From Hofstenia miamia (lineage: Eukaryota; Xenacoelomorpha; Acoela; Hofsteniidae), in NCBI GenBank assembly GCA_900660155.1, contig CABFPE010000166.1, positions 467,815-531,814 on the forward strand: DNA of 64,000 nucleotides. The letters are read 5' to 3'. Shown here piece by piece: positions 22,467-34,213 of the stretch. Positions within the stretch are counted from its first letter, which is position 1, and every line of letters starts with the position of its first letter. A program made the position numbers and the translations under genes. The notes under the pieces were generated by a model. It had not been told where the DNA came from. It made no database searches and saw only the letters and a program-made list of their open reading frames with translations.

Positions 22467-23395
22467 GTAAGTAATTCTGTAAAACTTCTTCAGCCTGGAA
22501 AACGTGGTAACTATGTATTCAATTATAGTATTTATGAAATTTGAATTACTAATCCATGAAACTAAGACTGACTTTCTTAGAAATTTTTGTTTTGCTGGTT
22601 TTATAATTATTATATATTTCTTAAGATAAAATTGCTGCAAGCTGAATAGGACCATTGCTGGGTGTCTAAAAAACTGCATTTAGGTTAAGAATGGATATAG
22701 GGTTTTTACTTTAAAGTTTTGCTATTTTTATCAGAAAACTTTCAAATTTGTTATTGATTTTACAGCATTTATCAATGAAATTGTTGGAAAGCTAGTACAT
22801 TATAGTGGTTGAGGGCTCGTCGACCTTAATCTTAAAAGAAATAGCAATGTTGGTGGCCTTCACCCAGTAAATTTTCATTGCTTGAAAATTTTCAAAGAAA
22901 GTGCCTAAAATGGATTTTACAAAATAGGAGTCAATTATCAAAACATGTTTCCAATATCCATTTAATTTCAAATTAATGATTTAATGTTTTTCAATAAACT
23001 CCTAACAAAAAATGATTTATGATCTTTATTTATATTAGCTACAGCAAAACAATGTCATCACTGCCAGGTTAAAATGCAAAATATTACTTCAAATTAAAAT
23101 ATCTACAAGAACACTTCAATTTTCTAATCACTTTGATAGAATTATTCACATAGGAAATTATTTAATTGTGAACAGTGCTAATGAATTAGATCATACAAGT
23201 CATCAATTTAAAAAAACGGTAAAAAATTCTTTCGGCAATTTATTCAAGAAAACTTCGACCCAAAGAAAATATGTAGCAGGTTTTTATCTTGTAGTTGTTC
23301 TTATTGCCGAATCTCAAGGTCCATATATAAATGAAATTTATTGTATATTTTATTTTATTATTTTGTTTGATAACCACATATGGTTAATTATAACC

Positions 23396-23436
<41 letters not shown>

Positions 23437-23641
23437 TATGATAAGCATCGATTTTAAATTGTGCTATCATACTTACAATATTTAACATAAATCATTTTAA
23501 TATTATTCCTAAATATTTGAATTGTTGTAAAAATTCTATTACAAAATAGAATATTTATATATTTTATTTTTGAATATTTTCAAATTTTGAGTTTTGTGGG
23601 GTAAGTTTTATGCAATTTATCAAAATGGGTGCAATTTTCTC
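22467..23641. other. intron 2 of gene A, first part
   Basis: AT-rich intron DNA with a (TA)n tract at 23399-23439. Splicing exon 2 directly to 23947 restores a phase-1/phase-2 join and a continuous TM6, so no exon is required here. One coding-like piece at 23168-23330 is listed separately. Confidence 0.6.
23168..23330 (+). pseudogene. coding-like fragment inside intron 2 of gene A
   Basis: An open stretch encodes SANELDHTSHQFKKTVKNSF, then a basic segment (FKKTSTQRKY) and a hydrophobic run (GFYLVVVLIAE). A cytosolic basic loop leading into a helix recalls the central loop and TM7 of other MFS families such as SLC46-like transporters. No counterpart exists in intron 2 of gene B, and its inclusion would disrupt TM6. 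It may be a stray exon of another gene, an alternative exon, or chance. Confidence 0.25.
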
Positions 23642-23645
23642 TTAA

Positions 23646-23859
23646 TACTAAAAAGTCCGAGCGGTCAAATTCGACCACTTTGCACATCTTAAATGCATTT
23701 GTAATGCCTCATATACTGAAAATTTAAATAGAAAAACAGTTTATTTCGTACTTCTCATACTTTTCTTTCATTTGCTTTTGTTTTTGTTAGTTTTACTTCA
23801 ATGGGTCAATTCTGACAACTGCATGAATTTAAGATTCAGAATCGTCGAACTTTCTATTG
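23646..23859. mobile_element. 214-bp piggyBac-type MITE in intron 2 of gene A
   Basis: TTAA flanks both sides (23642-23645 and 23860-23863). The left end TACTAAAAAGTCCGAGCGGT and the inverted right end CAATAGAAAGTTCGACG share about 12 of the first 16 positions. CACTAxAAxGxCCGAGCGG-like starts next to TTAA are typical of piggyBac relatives. Size and termini resemble the MITE at 9591-9795, but it is more diverged and so probably older. Confidence 0.65.
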
Positions 23860-23946
23860 TTAATAGAAGTAAAAAGTAGTGCTATGATGCTAAATAAACA
23901 TAAGGTGACAAAAAATCTTGTATTAATTTAACCTAATCCATTTTAG

Positions 23947-24650
23947 TCCTATCTATAATTCCATCATTGGGTCTTCTGCCTGTTCCATCACAAGCACAAG
24001 AAGATAACAAGGATTTCAAAACACCTACAAAAAATTCTGCACTTAGAATTTTCAAGAATTTCAATATCTTAGTTGTGGCTTATTGCCAACTAGCAATTTT
24101 CAGCCTTTGGGGCTTCATTGAAGCGACTCTTGCACTTTTGCTTTTCAGCCAATTCGGAAAAAGCCAGACATCAATAGGTTTCGTATTCAGCACAGGAACT
24201 TTTCTTGCATTGCTAAGTTCATTTTTATCAGTGTACATTAACAGTCTCTCGCTTTATAAAATGAACTATGTAATATCAATATCTACACAAGTAATTGCTT
24301 TGACAACAATGTCATTTTCAGTTTTTTTTCACATATTTTATGGCGTATTTTTTTCCTACTGCTTGCATTCATTTGCAAGGTCAATGGCAAGTGGATCAAA
24401 TATGCTCTACTTTAAGGATTCGATTGATCTTGAATTTCATAAATGCCCCTTGGAAAACAGTATGTTCATTGCAACAACTACCTCAAATATTTTTGCGATT
24501 GCTGGAAGGATGCTTGGACTTTTTTTCTTTGGAGGAATATTAGTTCAACAGTTAGGAGTGCTCGCTGTAATAAATACATTGTTAGTGCTAATTGTTTTGG
24601 CAGTGATTGGCCAATATTTTGTTATATGCAAAAATTATATTAAATCATAG
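23947..24650 (+). CDS. transporter gene A, exon 3 of 3 (SLC18B1-like MFS)
   Basis: The acceptor CATTTTAG precedes TC CTA, completing the split codon, and the exon ends at TAG: 2 bases plus 234 codons including stop. It encodes the end of TM6 (LSIIPSLGLLPV), a cytosolic loop (PSQAQEDNKDFKTPTKNSAL), then TM7-TM12. TM8 contains SIGFVFSTGTFLALLSSF and TM11 GRMLGLFFFGGIL. There is no AATAAA near the stop, unlike gene B. From about 20 bp before the exon to about 24418 the nucleotide sequence is almost identical to 55990-56480 of gene B (about 13 differences in 490 bp); the final third is more diverged. Confidence 0.88.
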
Positions 24651-24778
24651 TTTTGAATTTACGAGTGAATGTTCCATTGTTATAATCTTTAAAATATTAT
24701 CAAAAACTTTAGGAGCAATCTTTAATTGCAGATATCTATATATTCAATTCTATACTTTTATAGTCTATATATTTTAAT

Positions 24779-24801
24779 ATATATATATATATATATATAA
24801 A
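24779..24801. repeat. (TA)n microsatellite
   Basis: A short TA run between the end of gene A and the old gypsy relic. Confidence 0.9.
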
Positions 24802-24859
24802 ATTCTGCGTATAAAATAATGTTTATAATTTATGTAATAGAGTTTATAGGGTTTCTGTT

Positions 24860-27240
24860 GGGTATAGAATGTTGAGCGTAAGATCCAACATTTCCAGGAT
24901 AAATGTGTCCTTCCAATTAGTGCGAGAAAGATCTTCATCACAAGCGAATTGTGCAAATGTCTCTATTTCAGTTGTAGGATCCTTTCCATACTTGATGTAT
25001 TTTATATTGGTAATGTTTTTTGTGATTTCAAAAGATTGTTTTAGGTTGTTGATTCTTCTTATAAAAGTGTCGTAAATTTGAAGTAGAGTTTTTGGCCATT
25101 CAAGGCTATCATTAGAGTTATTTTTGCATCAGTATCCGATGTATGGGCTTTGGTGGTTCCAGTTTGGAGTCTGGGAAGAAAAACTTAAAGGTTGCAGTCA
25201 GCAACTTATGGTACGTAGTATTTTTGTAGAGGAAATTAATTTTATCCATTATTAGGTTTTCCTTTATCTTGTCGGGATCATCATTAAAATTTTGACATGT
25301 TTGGCGACGTCATAATATTTGTATTGCTCCTTCCAGATGTTCAACCAATTCAGATCATTTGCTACAGCAAAGACTGTAATATTTTTTACTCTTTTGTTTT
25401 TGATTTTTCCCTAAAGTTTTGTATTTGTGAGTGAATGGGTTTGCCTTTTTTATATATTGTTTCTGGGGTTTTTTTTACTGTCAATGTACGGATAGTTTTC
25501 CTGGTTTCTCTCTTTTAATGTACAAACTACTGATTTGAGTTCAGGTTTTTCCTTGAAGTTGCAAATGTCTTTGTAGGTGTTGAAGTAGAGATATTGACTA
25601 GAAATGTCATGATTGCCTGGTTTTTTACTTTTGTCCTTGGTATAAGGCATGATGACAGGTAAATCAAGTATGGGAGGTGGGATGAAGAATTCATTTTTTC
25701 CATGTGTGGTAGTTATTTCTTCTCTTCCAATGCTAATTGGGTAGTTGATGAGTTGTCTGATGACATCTATTATGGTAAGGTTGCATACTCGTTTTAGTGC
25801 TGCTTTGGATTTTCCATTGATGTTGAATCATGCTGATGTGCATTCAACATTCATAGCTATTTGTTCTAGTGGAGTCATTAGACACTCAAGCTCCATTTTG
25901 GAGTAGGATGCCTTGAAAAAGTGGGATTTTATTAGTTCTATATATGAAATTTTTGTCATTTGGAATGAGATTGGGGTGATTCTGATCTGATGTTTATTGT
26001 TTAGTATGTGTTTTTTATGAGAATGTTTTGGTCCTTGGCTTTGATGTGATGGTTTCAGTTTTGGTAATTTTTTCATTCACAACTTTATCAATTTGTTTTT
26101 GTAGTTGTGGCGAAAGCTGGAAAGTGGCTTCATTGAGGAGCTCTTCTTTTTTTTATTTGTAGTGGAGTTTTAAGTGTTAATTCGATGCTTTTGTATAAGA
26201 GGTATCTGCCAGACAAGTCAGTTGTTTCTGAAATTATTTTAATAAGACCGAACAAGTATTCTGGGTATCTGGTGGAAAGGTAGGTGTGAGAGGAGAGTTG
26301 CAATCAGTGTATGCTTTGTAATGTGTTTACGATGCTGCTCCCCACATGTATTTTTTCTTGTGAATGTGGAAGATGTCCATCTTTTTTTCATGGAGTGCCA
26401 GTTTGTTTTGCATCATGATTGGTGAGAAATCAACCAAATGGGTTTTCATTGTTGATCACTTTTGTGAGGTATTTCACGAATTAATCAATATTATATTTTT
26501 TGAGTTTGGGGGGAATGTTGTGAGGGTAGTTTTGAGTTGCAGCCAATTTCTTAATTTCTGTTGAGCAGTGTGATAGCAATGTCAAAAAAGCACAATTTTG
26601 TTATTTGTATCTGAGCTCTTTTTGTAATTGCGGTTTGGAGTGAGTTGTCATGAGTTAAAAAGATACTGAGTAGCCATAGCATAGGAGTGGCTGGTATGTT
26701 GGGTATTTGAATTTTTTTGAAGATTTCATTTTGGAAGGATGTTTTGTCTTTGAATTTCGAAGCTGTTATAACTTGGTTGAGTAGTCTTTCCTTGGTTGAT
26801 TGGTAATTATAATGTGGGCATTCAAATTTTTATTTGGGCCACTGTTTGTTGTTGCATTTTCAGACTTTTAGTTGTATCCATCTTTGGTGGATTTCATTCA
26901 GTGCCATGTGAGATATATTTGAGCAAATGCAGTATGGATCAAGTATCTCTAGTGTTTGAGCTTGTAGAAGCATGTTGATTGTTTGCTGCTGAGTTCAGAG
27001 GTTGTGGAGCTGACTTGTGATAAGTTTCTGAGTATTTGTTTTTTGGAGGTTATGCAAGAGATTGATGCAATGGGGGCTGTAGAAGTTGAAGGTTGATCCA
27101 CACTGGCTTCTAAATCTATACTTGGTGCACTTACACAAGTAAAAATGTAGGAGCTAGGAGCATCTCAGAGTCCGAGTCTGATGCACTTATTCTGACTAAA
27201 ACTTGAGATGGACCTGCTCATGAGTCTTCTTCCCCAGATG
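24860..27240 (-). mobile_element. third ORF zone of the old gypsy relic (function unknown)
   Basis: Coding-like, lysine/threonine/cysteine-containing minus-strand stretches lie downstream of the integrase, in the position where env sits in envelope-bearing gypsy relatives. I see no signal peptide, fusion peptide or transmembrane anchor that would prove an envelope. The identity is inferred from position only. Confidence 0.4.
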
Positions 27241-27557
27241 AGGTATTAGTTTTGAGAGACTTGTGTGGTTGAGGACAAGTTGTCTGTTGAATGCATTTCA
27301 TTATCTAAAGGCAAGGAAACCATGTTAATATGCCATTCATTATAATAAATATTTTGCTTAGCAGAACAACTAGGTTGTGTATGCATTGGCAATTTAATTT
27401 GCTTAGGTTGCTTGAAGATTTCAGTTAGAGAATTTTCTGTGATTTGATCTAGCTCACTGGTGATGTAGAGTGAAGTTTTTCATTTTATCTATTTTTGCAT
27501 CTTCAATGTTTTTGGCTGTTCTTTTTAGATTTTGAAAGTTGGTAATTTTTCCACTGC

Positions 27558-28467
27558 TTAGTAAATAGCTGTTGTGTGGTAACACCTTTTTTGTTTTGAA
27601 GAGCTGAACCAGTTCATAGCAAGCTCTTGTACTTGTTTTTTGGTGGTGATTACTCCAGGTTGGTAAACTTGATCTCCAACATTGTGTGGCTTACCATACA
27701 TAAATTTGTTGTAGTAGCATTGTTTGCATATGGCGCTTTTCTTTGTGTTAGCACAGATGATTTTGTGAGTCTTGTTAAGTTTTTCTATTAGAGTCTTACA
27801 ATAATCATGATTCATTTGGTTGTTGCAATTTTTGAACAGCATGTTGACAGGTGTTGGTGCTTCTAACCAAAGATGGATTTGTATGGAGTCATTTTGGTTG
27901 TGGCATTAGTTGAGGTGATGTAGTAGTACTCAATCATTGGGAGTACTTCTTGCCAATGTTTGCCTCCTATGTTTGTTGTTGTAGCCTACATCAGTTTGAT
28001 AAGTGTGCAATTTAATCATCCTACTCCTACTCCTAGATTTGCTTGTGGGTGATGTGATGTTGTGTGGTTGTGTACCACTTTGAGGTGCTTTGCTATGCAT
28101 TAAGAAGTTTGCCTTCAAATTGAATGCCTTGATCAGTAATTACATGTAGGTGTTCCATTGGTCCAAATGCACAAATCCAGTTTTTGATCACTGATTTGGC
28201 TACTGTTTGAGCTTTTATATTTTTAATTGGTAACATTTTACTATATTTGGTGAAATTATCCACTAGAAATAGGACATATGAGTAACCTTCTTCATCTTTA
28301 GAGAGCTGTTCAATGTCCATGTTTACCATTTGATTCATCCTTTCAGACATGATTTTTTCCAGTTTGATGCATTGCTCTGGAATTCTGGCTTTTTTGGAGA
28401 ATGCATGTGGGCACTTGTTTCTCACGTCTTTGACTGTTTTTTGTAGGTGCATGGTCACAAATATCAT
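27558..28467 (-). mobile_element. integrase part of the old gypsy relic
   Basis: The section reading IEQLSKDEEGYSYVLFLVDN and then VITDQG shows the integrase catalytic-core motifs with the first two acidic residues, preceded by an HHCC-like zinc-binding stretch. The C-terminal piece (KPHNVGDQVYQPG) matches the small C-terminal integrase domain. Broken. Confidence 0.8.
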
Positions 28468-29239
28468 GTATCATACTTTCTGTTTGGTATACTCTGGTAT
28501 GTCTATGTTTATGAAATTTTTTAACTAACTTTCTTTTGTAGTATTCTGGAAAAGCAGTGAGATTGTTGGTTTTCAATGTTGCATAAAGGACACCACTTTC
28601 AGTAAGTAACTATTTATATTTGTTGTAAGACGTGATTGCTAAGTGATCCATAATTTCTTTATCATTCTTTATCATCTTGGTGATTATTTCATGTAATATG
28701 ATGTCATTTCCCTGTGCTTCTGCAATTTCTCCTGGTGTGATTTCCTCATGAATTGATGTTGTTTGTATGGATTTCTAATTTTTATCTGTGTTGATATCTG
28801 TTAGTTATTCATATTAGTTGGGGGGATTATGCTGATTTTGATTTTTTCATTTTCTGGTTTTTTTAACTCTCTTTGGTATTGTGGGAGAGCAGTCATATAA
28901 CTGTTTTGTTGTGCAGTTGAGCTTTTCAATGGGTGATGGTGAGAGAAATCAGTAAGGTATTCTGTCCATTGAGCTATAATTGTGGATCAATCTCCTGAGT
29001 ATTTTTTTAACCAGCATAAGCTGCAGTTATTTGTGTGTACAATTAAGGTTTTTCTCCAATGTGACATGTTGGAATATTTCTACCAGTGCCAGCATTTCTA
29101 ATTGGGTGGCTCTGTAATTTAGCTTAGCTGAACTTAACTTTTGTGAGAAGTACTGTATTGGCTTTTTGACTTAAGGTGGCTCTAATGGCAACAGTGCTCA
29201 TGTAGGTGTCTAAGACAAAAGTGTCAGTTGCAAAGGCCA

Positions 29240-29490
29240 AAAGCCATATATAGCCATTTGAACAGTCCGTAGGGAGTGATGAATGCTGTTTTCTCAATGT
29301 CAGATTCATGCATAGGAACCTGTCAGTATGCTTTGCAGAGATTGATCATAGAAAAATTTTTATGTTTTGGTGCTCCATATAGAATTTCATTGATGAAAGG
29401 TAATGGATAAGTGTCTTTTTTAGTTATGTTGTTTAACATGCTGAAGTTGATACATAGTCTGTGTTTATCACCTTGCTTAATTTGTTATGA
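29240..29490 (-). repeat. diverged duplicate of an RT segment within the old relic
   Basis: About 250 bp resemble 29970-30215 in the same orientation. Shared words include GGAGTGATGAATGCTG, CCATATAGAATTTCATT and AACATGCTGAAGTTGATACA. The duplicate sits between the RNase H and RT portions, so it is either a local duplication or a piece of a second insertion of the same family. Confidence 0.7.
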
Positions 29491-29930
29491 TGTTTCTTAG
29501 TTCATTAAGTTTGGTTTGTTGTTTCCAGCTCCATTCAAACTCCTGTTTTCCTTTTAGAAGGTTAGACTTGTTGTGTGATTTTTCAGTGAGATTAGGAATG
29601 AACAATTGATAGTAGTTGATAAATCCTAGTATTCTTTGAAAGAATTTTTTGTTTCTTGGAGGTTGGATTTCGTCTATTAGTTATTTTGCATTGTCTTTAA
29701 TTTCAATGTTGGTGGCTCAAATTATTCTTCCTAGGAATGATTCTTTTTTCATTGTGAGTGAACATTTCTTGGAATTGATGTGTAACCCAGTGTTATAGAG
29801 TAGTTGTAGTATTCTAAGTATTCTGTTTAATTTTTCACAGTGTTCTTTGATTGTCATTGATGAGATTAGTATGTTGACAATTTATGCTGCTATACCATCT
29901 TCTATTGTGGGTTGTTCATTTAGTAATACT

Positions 29931-30242
29931 TTAATAACATAAATCTGGAATGTTGCAGGAGCATTGCAAAAGCCAAAAGCCATATATAGAGCCGTTTATG
30001 TAAGGAGTGATGAATGCTGTATTCTCAATGTCGGATTCGTGCATAGGGACCTGCCAGTAGGCTTTGCAGAAATTGATAATAGAAAAAAAATTATGTTTTG
30101 CTGCTCCATATAGAATTTCATTAATGAGAGGTATCAGATAAGTGTCTTTTTTAGTTATGTTGTTTAACATGCTGAAGTTGATACATAGTATGTGTTTGTC
30201 ACCTTGCTTAATGAAAACAGTGGGTGAGGCATTGTGTAGCAT
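29931..30242 (-). mobile_element. reverse transcriptase part of the old gypsy relic
   Basis: Contains SPTVFIKQGDKHILCINFSM, then FCKAYWQVPM and ENTAFITPY. These are RT fingers/palm motifs closely parallel to those at 38.0-39.0 kb. Broken. Confidence 0.85.
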
Positions 30243-31190
30243 AATCCATCAAGTAAGTTGCTGAAACTAAGATCGAAAAAAGAAATAGATGATCAAAAAC
30301 AAATAAGCAACTTAAATGATTAATTGTGCTCGTTAAATATTTATAAATTACATTACAAAAAATTATAAAAGCAAGTGCATGCTGATTACTTGATTTGACA
30401 AACTTAGAGGGCTTATAAGCCCTTCTTGTTCTTAGACAACTAGGCAGAACTGTCTAGTTAATTTAAAAATTCAAATCAAGAGGTACTAAATTTGATTTAA
30501 GTATAAATAACATTGAAACATTGGAATATTTGATGAAGTATATTCTTTGGATTTCTTATTTCACTTTATTATCTGGTTTGCTTAATTAATAACAATGTCA
30601 AGCTAAATGGTTTGTGTTGAGTAGTGGTCAGGATACCATATTGGGAATGATTCTAGGTTCTTTGCACCTAATTACGAAACGCACTTACATTAGATGTACA
30701 ACTAGGAGTTTTTGACTACCTGTTTAGCTGGCTACTGATTGTATTTGAACATGTACCCAATAATAAACTCAAGAAATGGCTAGTTAGCCAACAGTAAGTT
30801 ATTAAATAATTATTTGTCTAGATCCAAATATGTGTTAACTAAAAACACTACAAAACACATTACAAAAGACTGTAAGTCAATTCCTGTCTATTCATTAGTA
30901 AGCACTGTCATAGGTTAAGGCATACATGACTAACTTCATTGAGCAAAGTGGTGGAGACACTTAATGGAAGTTGGATTGCTGAATCTGTTGCTGATAGGAA
31001 GAGCTGCGTCGGGCAGATGCCCAACTACTTGGAGTACTGCAGAATTACCTCACCTAAATATTGAATATTAGTGTATCAATTAATCAAAGTTATCTAAGAC
31101 ATTAATAAATAGCTATGCAAACAAAGAAAGTTAGATCCCACCATATAACTAAAGAATCAGATTTAAATAAATGGACATTGGGCATGCTAG
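30243..31190. other. ~950-bp non-coding insertion splitting the RT of the old relic
   Basis: RT-related sequence resumes on both sides of this AT-rich, apparently non-coding block. Near the two edges the 7-mers TGTAGCA (30235-30241) and TGCTACA (31195-31201) are inverted relative to each other, which could be the remnant of short terminal repeats. No class can be assigned. Confidence 0.5.
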
Positions 31191-31255
31191 GAATTGCTAC
31201 AGTAGGGACTTTTAATTTTCCTTATTATTCCGTCATTTAATAGTTCACTTATTGT

Positions 31256-31920
31256 TCATGCATATTCTTCTTGTAGGTGTTGGGGCACTCTGCGGCAGTG
31301 CTGTGAAATTGGTTTATCTGGTGTAGTATTTATTTCGTGTCGAGCTCCTATAGCCTTACCAACATTATTTCTCCATTGTTGAATATTGCAGCGTTTTTTC
31401 TGAGTATTGAGTTGATGATATCTATTTTGGTGTCCATTCAAGTGAGAGTGGGTGTCTTTTGAGTTTTCCGGAATATCATCAGTGGAGTCTTGTTTGATTG
31501 CTGTGAGGCCATACAGGAGTAAATTGGCTGATCTTGTGACGAACTTTTCTATATTGATACCAGTTATTGTGATTTGATTTGGTTTTGCTGAGATGGACTT
31601 ATCACTTTTGGTAAGCATCAGGGTGATGCTGTGGCTGTTTTTTACCATACAAATGTTTAAAAGTGTATTTTCTTGGAGCTGATGCCATATTGGTTTGCTA
31701 TTATGAAGTCTCTGTTGGTTGTTGGATTTGTCTTGATCTTTACTAGCTTCCAATGGCATTGCTCTATCTGTAGGTTTTCTGTTAGAGAGAACTCTGAGGA
31801 AGCTGTATTAGCTGTTTGTAAGGAGACTTTGACATTGTTATCTTCTTGTATAGTAAGAGTCCTTTCAGAATAGTCTATGACACAATTATTTTCTGTTAGG
31901 AAGTCCCTTCCTAGAATCAT
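31256..31920 (-). mobile_element. protease-to-RT linker part of the old gypsy relic
   Basis: Contains MILGRDFLTENNCVIDYSE, which parallels EVILGDDFLTKNKCIINYG of the younger element, and further on a PDKPISQHCRRVPQHLQEEY stretch that parallels the RT entry region. Broken. Confidence 0.75.
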
Positions 31921-32834
31921 CTCATAAGATAGATGCTGATTGTGTGTATCAACTATAAAGATGTCGGTTTCAAATTTGACATATTGTATAGTTATGGGGA
32001 CATTTCTTAAAACTCCTTTGATATTTATATAGTCACCAGAAGCATTGATTAATCGTGATTCATCTTTTTGTATGTTCTTTCTCGTCCCTCCTATTTCATT
32101 TGCACATGTGATTTAAGCTCTGGTATCAACTGTTGCTTTGATATTGATGCTGTTGATTGTTAACGGGATGAGGTTTCTTTCTAGGAGGTTTTTAACTATA
32201 AGACATTCCTCATTGCCATTTAGGACCGGCGCTCTTTTCAATTTAAATTTTCTTTGTCAAATTCATTTGGGATGTCTTCTGCATCTTCTGCAGTGTAAGA
32301 ACCATTGTCATTGATAGCGTAGATTATTTCTTTGCAGTTTGATTTGATGTGTCCTTGTTGGCCACATTGTAGACATCTGAATGTTTTCCATGTTTAATGG
32401 TCTCACTTTTATTGTATGTTCTACTTCAGTATTTTTTTATCATGATTGAAAACGAGATGTATTTGGAGATTGTATTCCTAGTTCCTTTTGGACTCTAATA
32501 TTGTTTTCCAATGATAGCTGGATGTTAACACATTTGTTTTTAAGAGTTGATATTGAGTCGTTTATGTCACACTTATTTTTGAAGCGTCTTCTGAATAGGG
32601 TTGACATGCAAGCATGAATGTATTAGTACAAGTTTTGCTAGTAGTAACGGTGTTCTTTTACTGATAATTCTAGTAATCAATTGACTTTATAGATGCATTT
32701 TGCAATGTCGCTGTCTTGCATTTTGCAGTTATATAGAAGCATGCGGTACTGCTTTCTTGTGTTCTTGTTGTTGAATTGAGAACTGAGAGCATTGATAAGT
32801 TTATCATAGTCCATTTTTAGTTCGGGTTCCAGTT

Positions 32835-32835
<1 letters not shown>

Positions 32836-32887
<52 letters not shown>
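32836..32887. repeat. (TA)n microsatellite, left of the mariner element
   Basis: A roughly 50-bp TA run (preceded by CA) that ends 14 bp before the left TIR of the Tc1/mariner element. Confidence 0.95.
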
Positions 32888-32890
<3 letters not shown>

Positions 32891-32900
32891 TGACCCATAC

Positions 32901-34143
32901 GTTACTACATTTCAAATCAATGTCACCTAAGTTTTAAAAATCCTAACAAAAAATTATCAAACAGAATCAAAATTATAGTCTATGCAGAGATATGTGAAGT
33001 AAACAAAATCAACAAGTCATATGGATCGACTTGCAAGCTGTCAATATTGATACAAAGTTGAAAACGCCTGAATGTGCTCTTATGGATTTTGCATAGAAAA
33101 TTAACTTCAATTTCATTATAAACGCCTGACCAACTGCTTGTTTAAGTTCCTGTGTATCATGAGTAGTTGATTGCTGTAACTTTTGCTTAATGATACCCCA
33201 GAGTGCATTGTCGCAGGATGTTTAATCTGGACTCCTGGCGGGCCATGTTTTGGGGCAGAATTTTCCCACCAACCTATCTGGAAACTGTTCATCAAGAAAG
33301 CACGTGTTGCAAGAGCTGTATAGGCTGGCACTCCATCTCGCTGAAAATGATATAGGTGTGTGATACCACGCTGTTGTAGCATGAGTAAACAATTTGTAGC
33401 AAGAAGCTCTCTGTAGTGAGCTGCATCCCAGTGACCTTCAATGAAATAAAGTCCAATTAAATGTTTTTCAGCCATTGCCACCCAAACCATAATAGTTAGT
33501 GGATGATGTTCAAACTGCTTCCAGAAATAAGGGTTCTCTTTACTCCAGAAGACAGCATTGGTTAATTTCACAGACACACAAATGGCGATTTCATCAGAAA
33601 AAATAACAGTGAATGCTGGTGTGGAGGGTTACGATATTTGTTAAGATTTGCATCACAACATTCAACATGGTGTTGGTGATCAGTAACTGGTAAAAATTGT
33701 ACCTTCACAGGCTTCTATGGTTTAAGCTTGAGATCATTATTAGAATGCGTTGCACAGTTGTTCTTGGTATATTTAATTGACTATACAATTTTCTTGTTGA
33801 AGTGCATGGCTTATCTTGGATGGATGTTTCCACTATTTTCAAACTATCACCTCTCTCAGTAGGACGACCACTCGTGCAGCATCAAGAATAGAGCCTGTTT
33901 CAAATAACTTCTCAGACCACTTTTTTATTTCTCGTCCTTCTGGTGGATCAATTTGGTACTTCAGTTGAAGTTTTTCTCTAACAAGCACCATGGTATCGCT
34001 GCAAGAATTCTGAATTCAATAGTGTACTTGCTGATGTCAGCCATGCCAGTGCTAAATATGTAAAACAATATAATTTATTGTTTATCGATAGAATATGATT
34101 GGCTTAATTCACTAATTCACTGATTGGTTTGAAATGTAGTAAC
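32901..34143 (-). mobile_element. Tc1/mariner-superfamily transposon (degraded)
   Basis: The 20-22-bp terminal repeats GTTACTACATTTCAAATCAA (32901) and its inverted partner with one or two mismatches (34122-34143) bracket a minus-strand transposase. Visible parts: a GRP-type linker (GRPTERGDSLK) followed by NIPRTTVQRIL in the paired helix-turn-helix at about 33.7-33.9 kb; then FSDE and NAVFWSKENP, HHPLTIMVWVAMAEKHLIG and FQRDGVPAY in the catalytic domain (33116-33600). A CDNALWG word near 33195 supplies the third acidic residue as Asp. The spacing from the second Asp is about 41, as in the DD41D (rosa-like) group. Several frame breaks are present. TA tracts on both sides fit insertion into TA target DNA. 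Confidence 0.8.
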
Positions 34144-34176
34144 TTATTGTTTATTGATAGGATGTGATTGCTACCT

Positions 34177-34179
<3 letters not shown>

Positions 34180-34210
<31 letters not shown>
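34180..34210. repeat. (TA)n microsatellite, right of the mariner element
   Basis: A roughly 30-bp TA run. With the tract at 32836-32887 it may be the other half of one microsatellite split by the insertion. Confidence 0.95.

Positions 34211-34213
<3 letters not shown>

Larger units (their letters stand above)
24860..32835 (-). mobile_element. old Ty3/gypsy-type LTR retroelement relic
   Basis: A minus-strand fossil of about 8 kb, heavily broken (dozens of breaks), with parts in the order gag tail, protease/linker, RT, RNase H, integrase, then a third ORF. A CCHC zinc knuckle (CGQQGHIKSNC) marks the gag tail at about 32330-32380. Protease-linker and RT words match those of the younger element at 37-42 kb (ILGRDFLTENNC versus ILGDDFLTKNKC), so both belong to one lineage. 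No LTR was recognised at either side. The right edge stops at a TA tract and the left edge lies about 200 bp from gene A's stop. The breaks and divergence make it much the older of the two. Confidence 0.85.
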
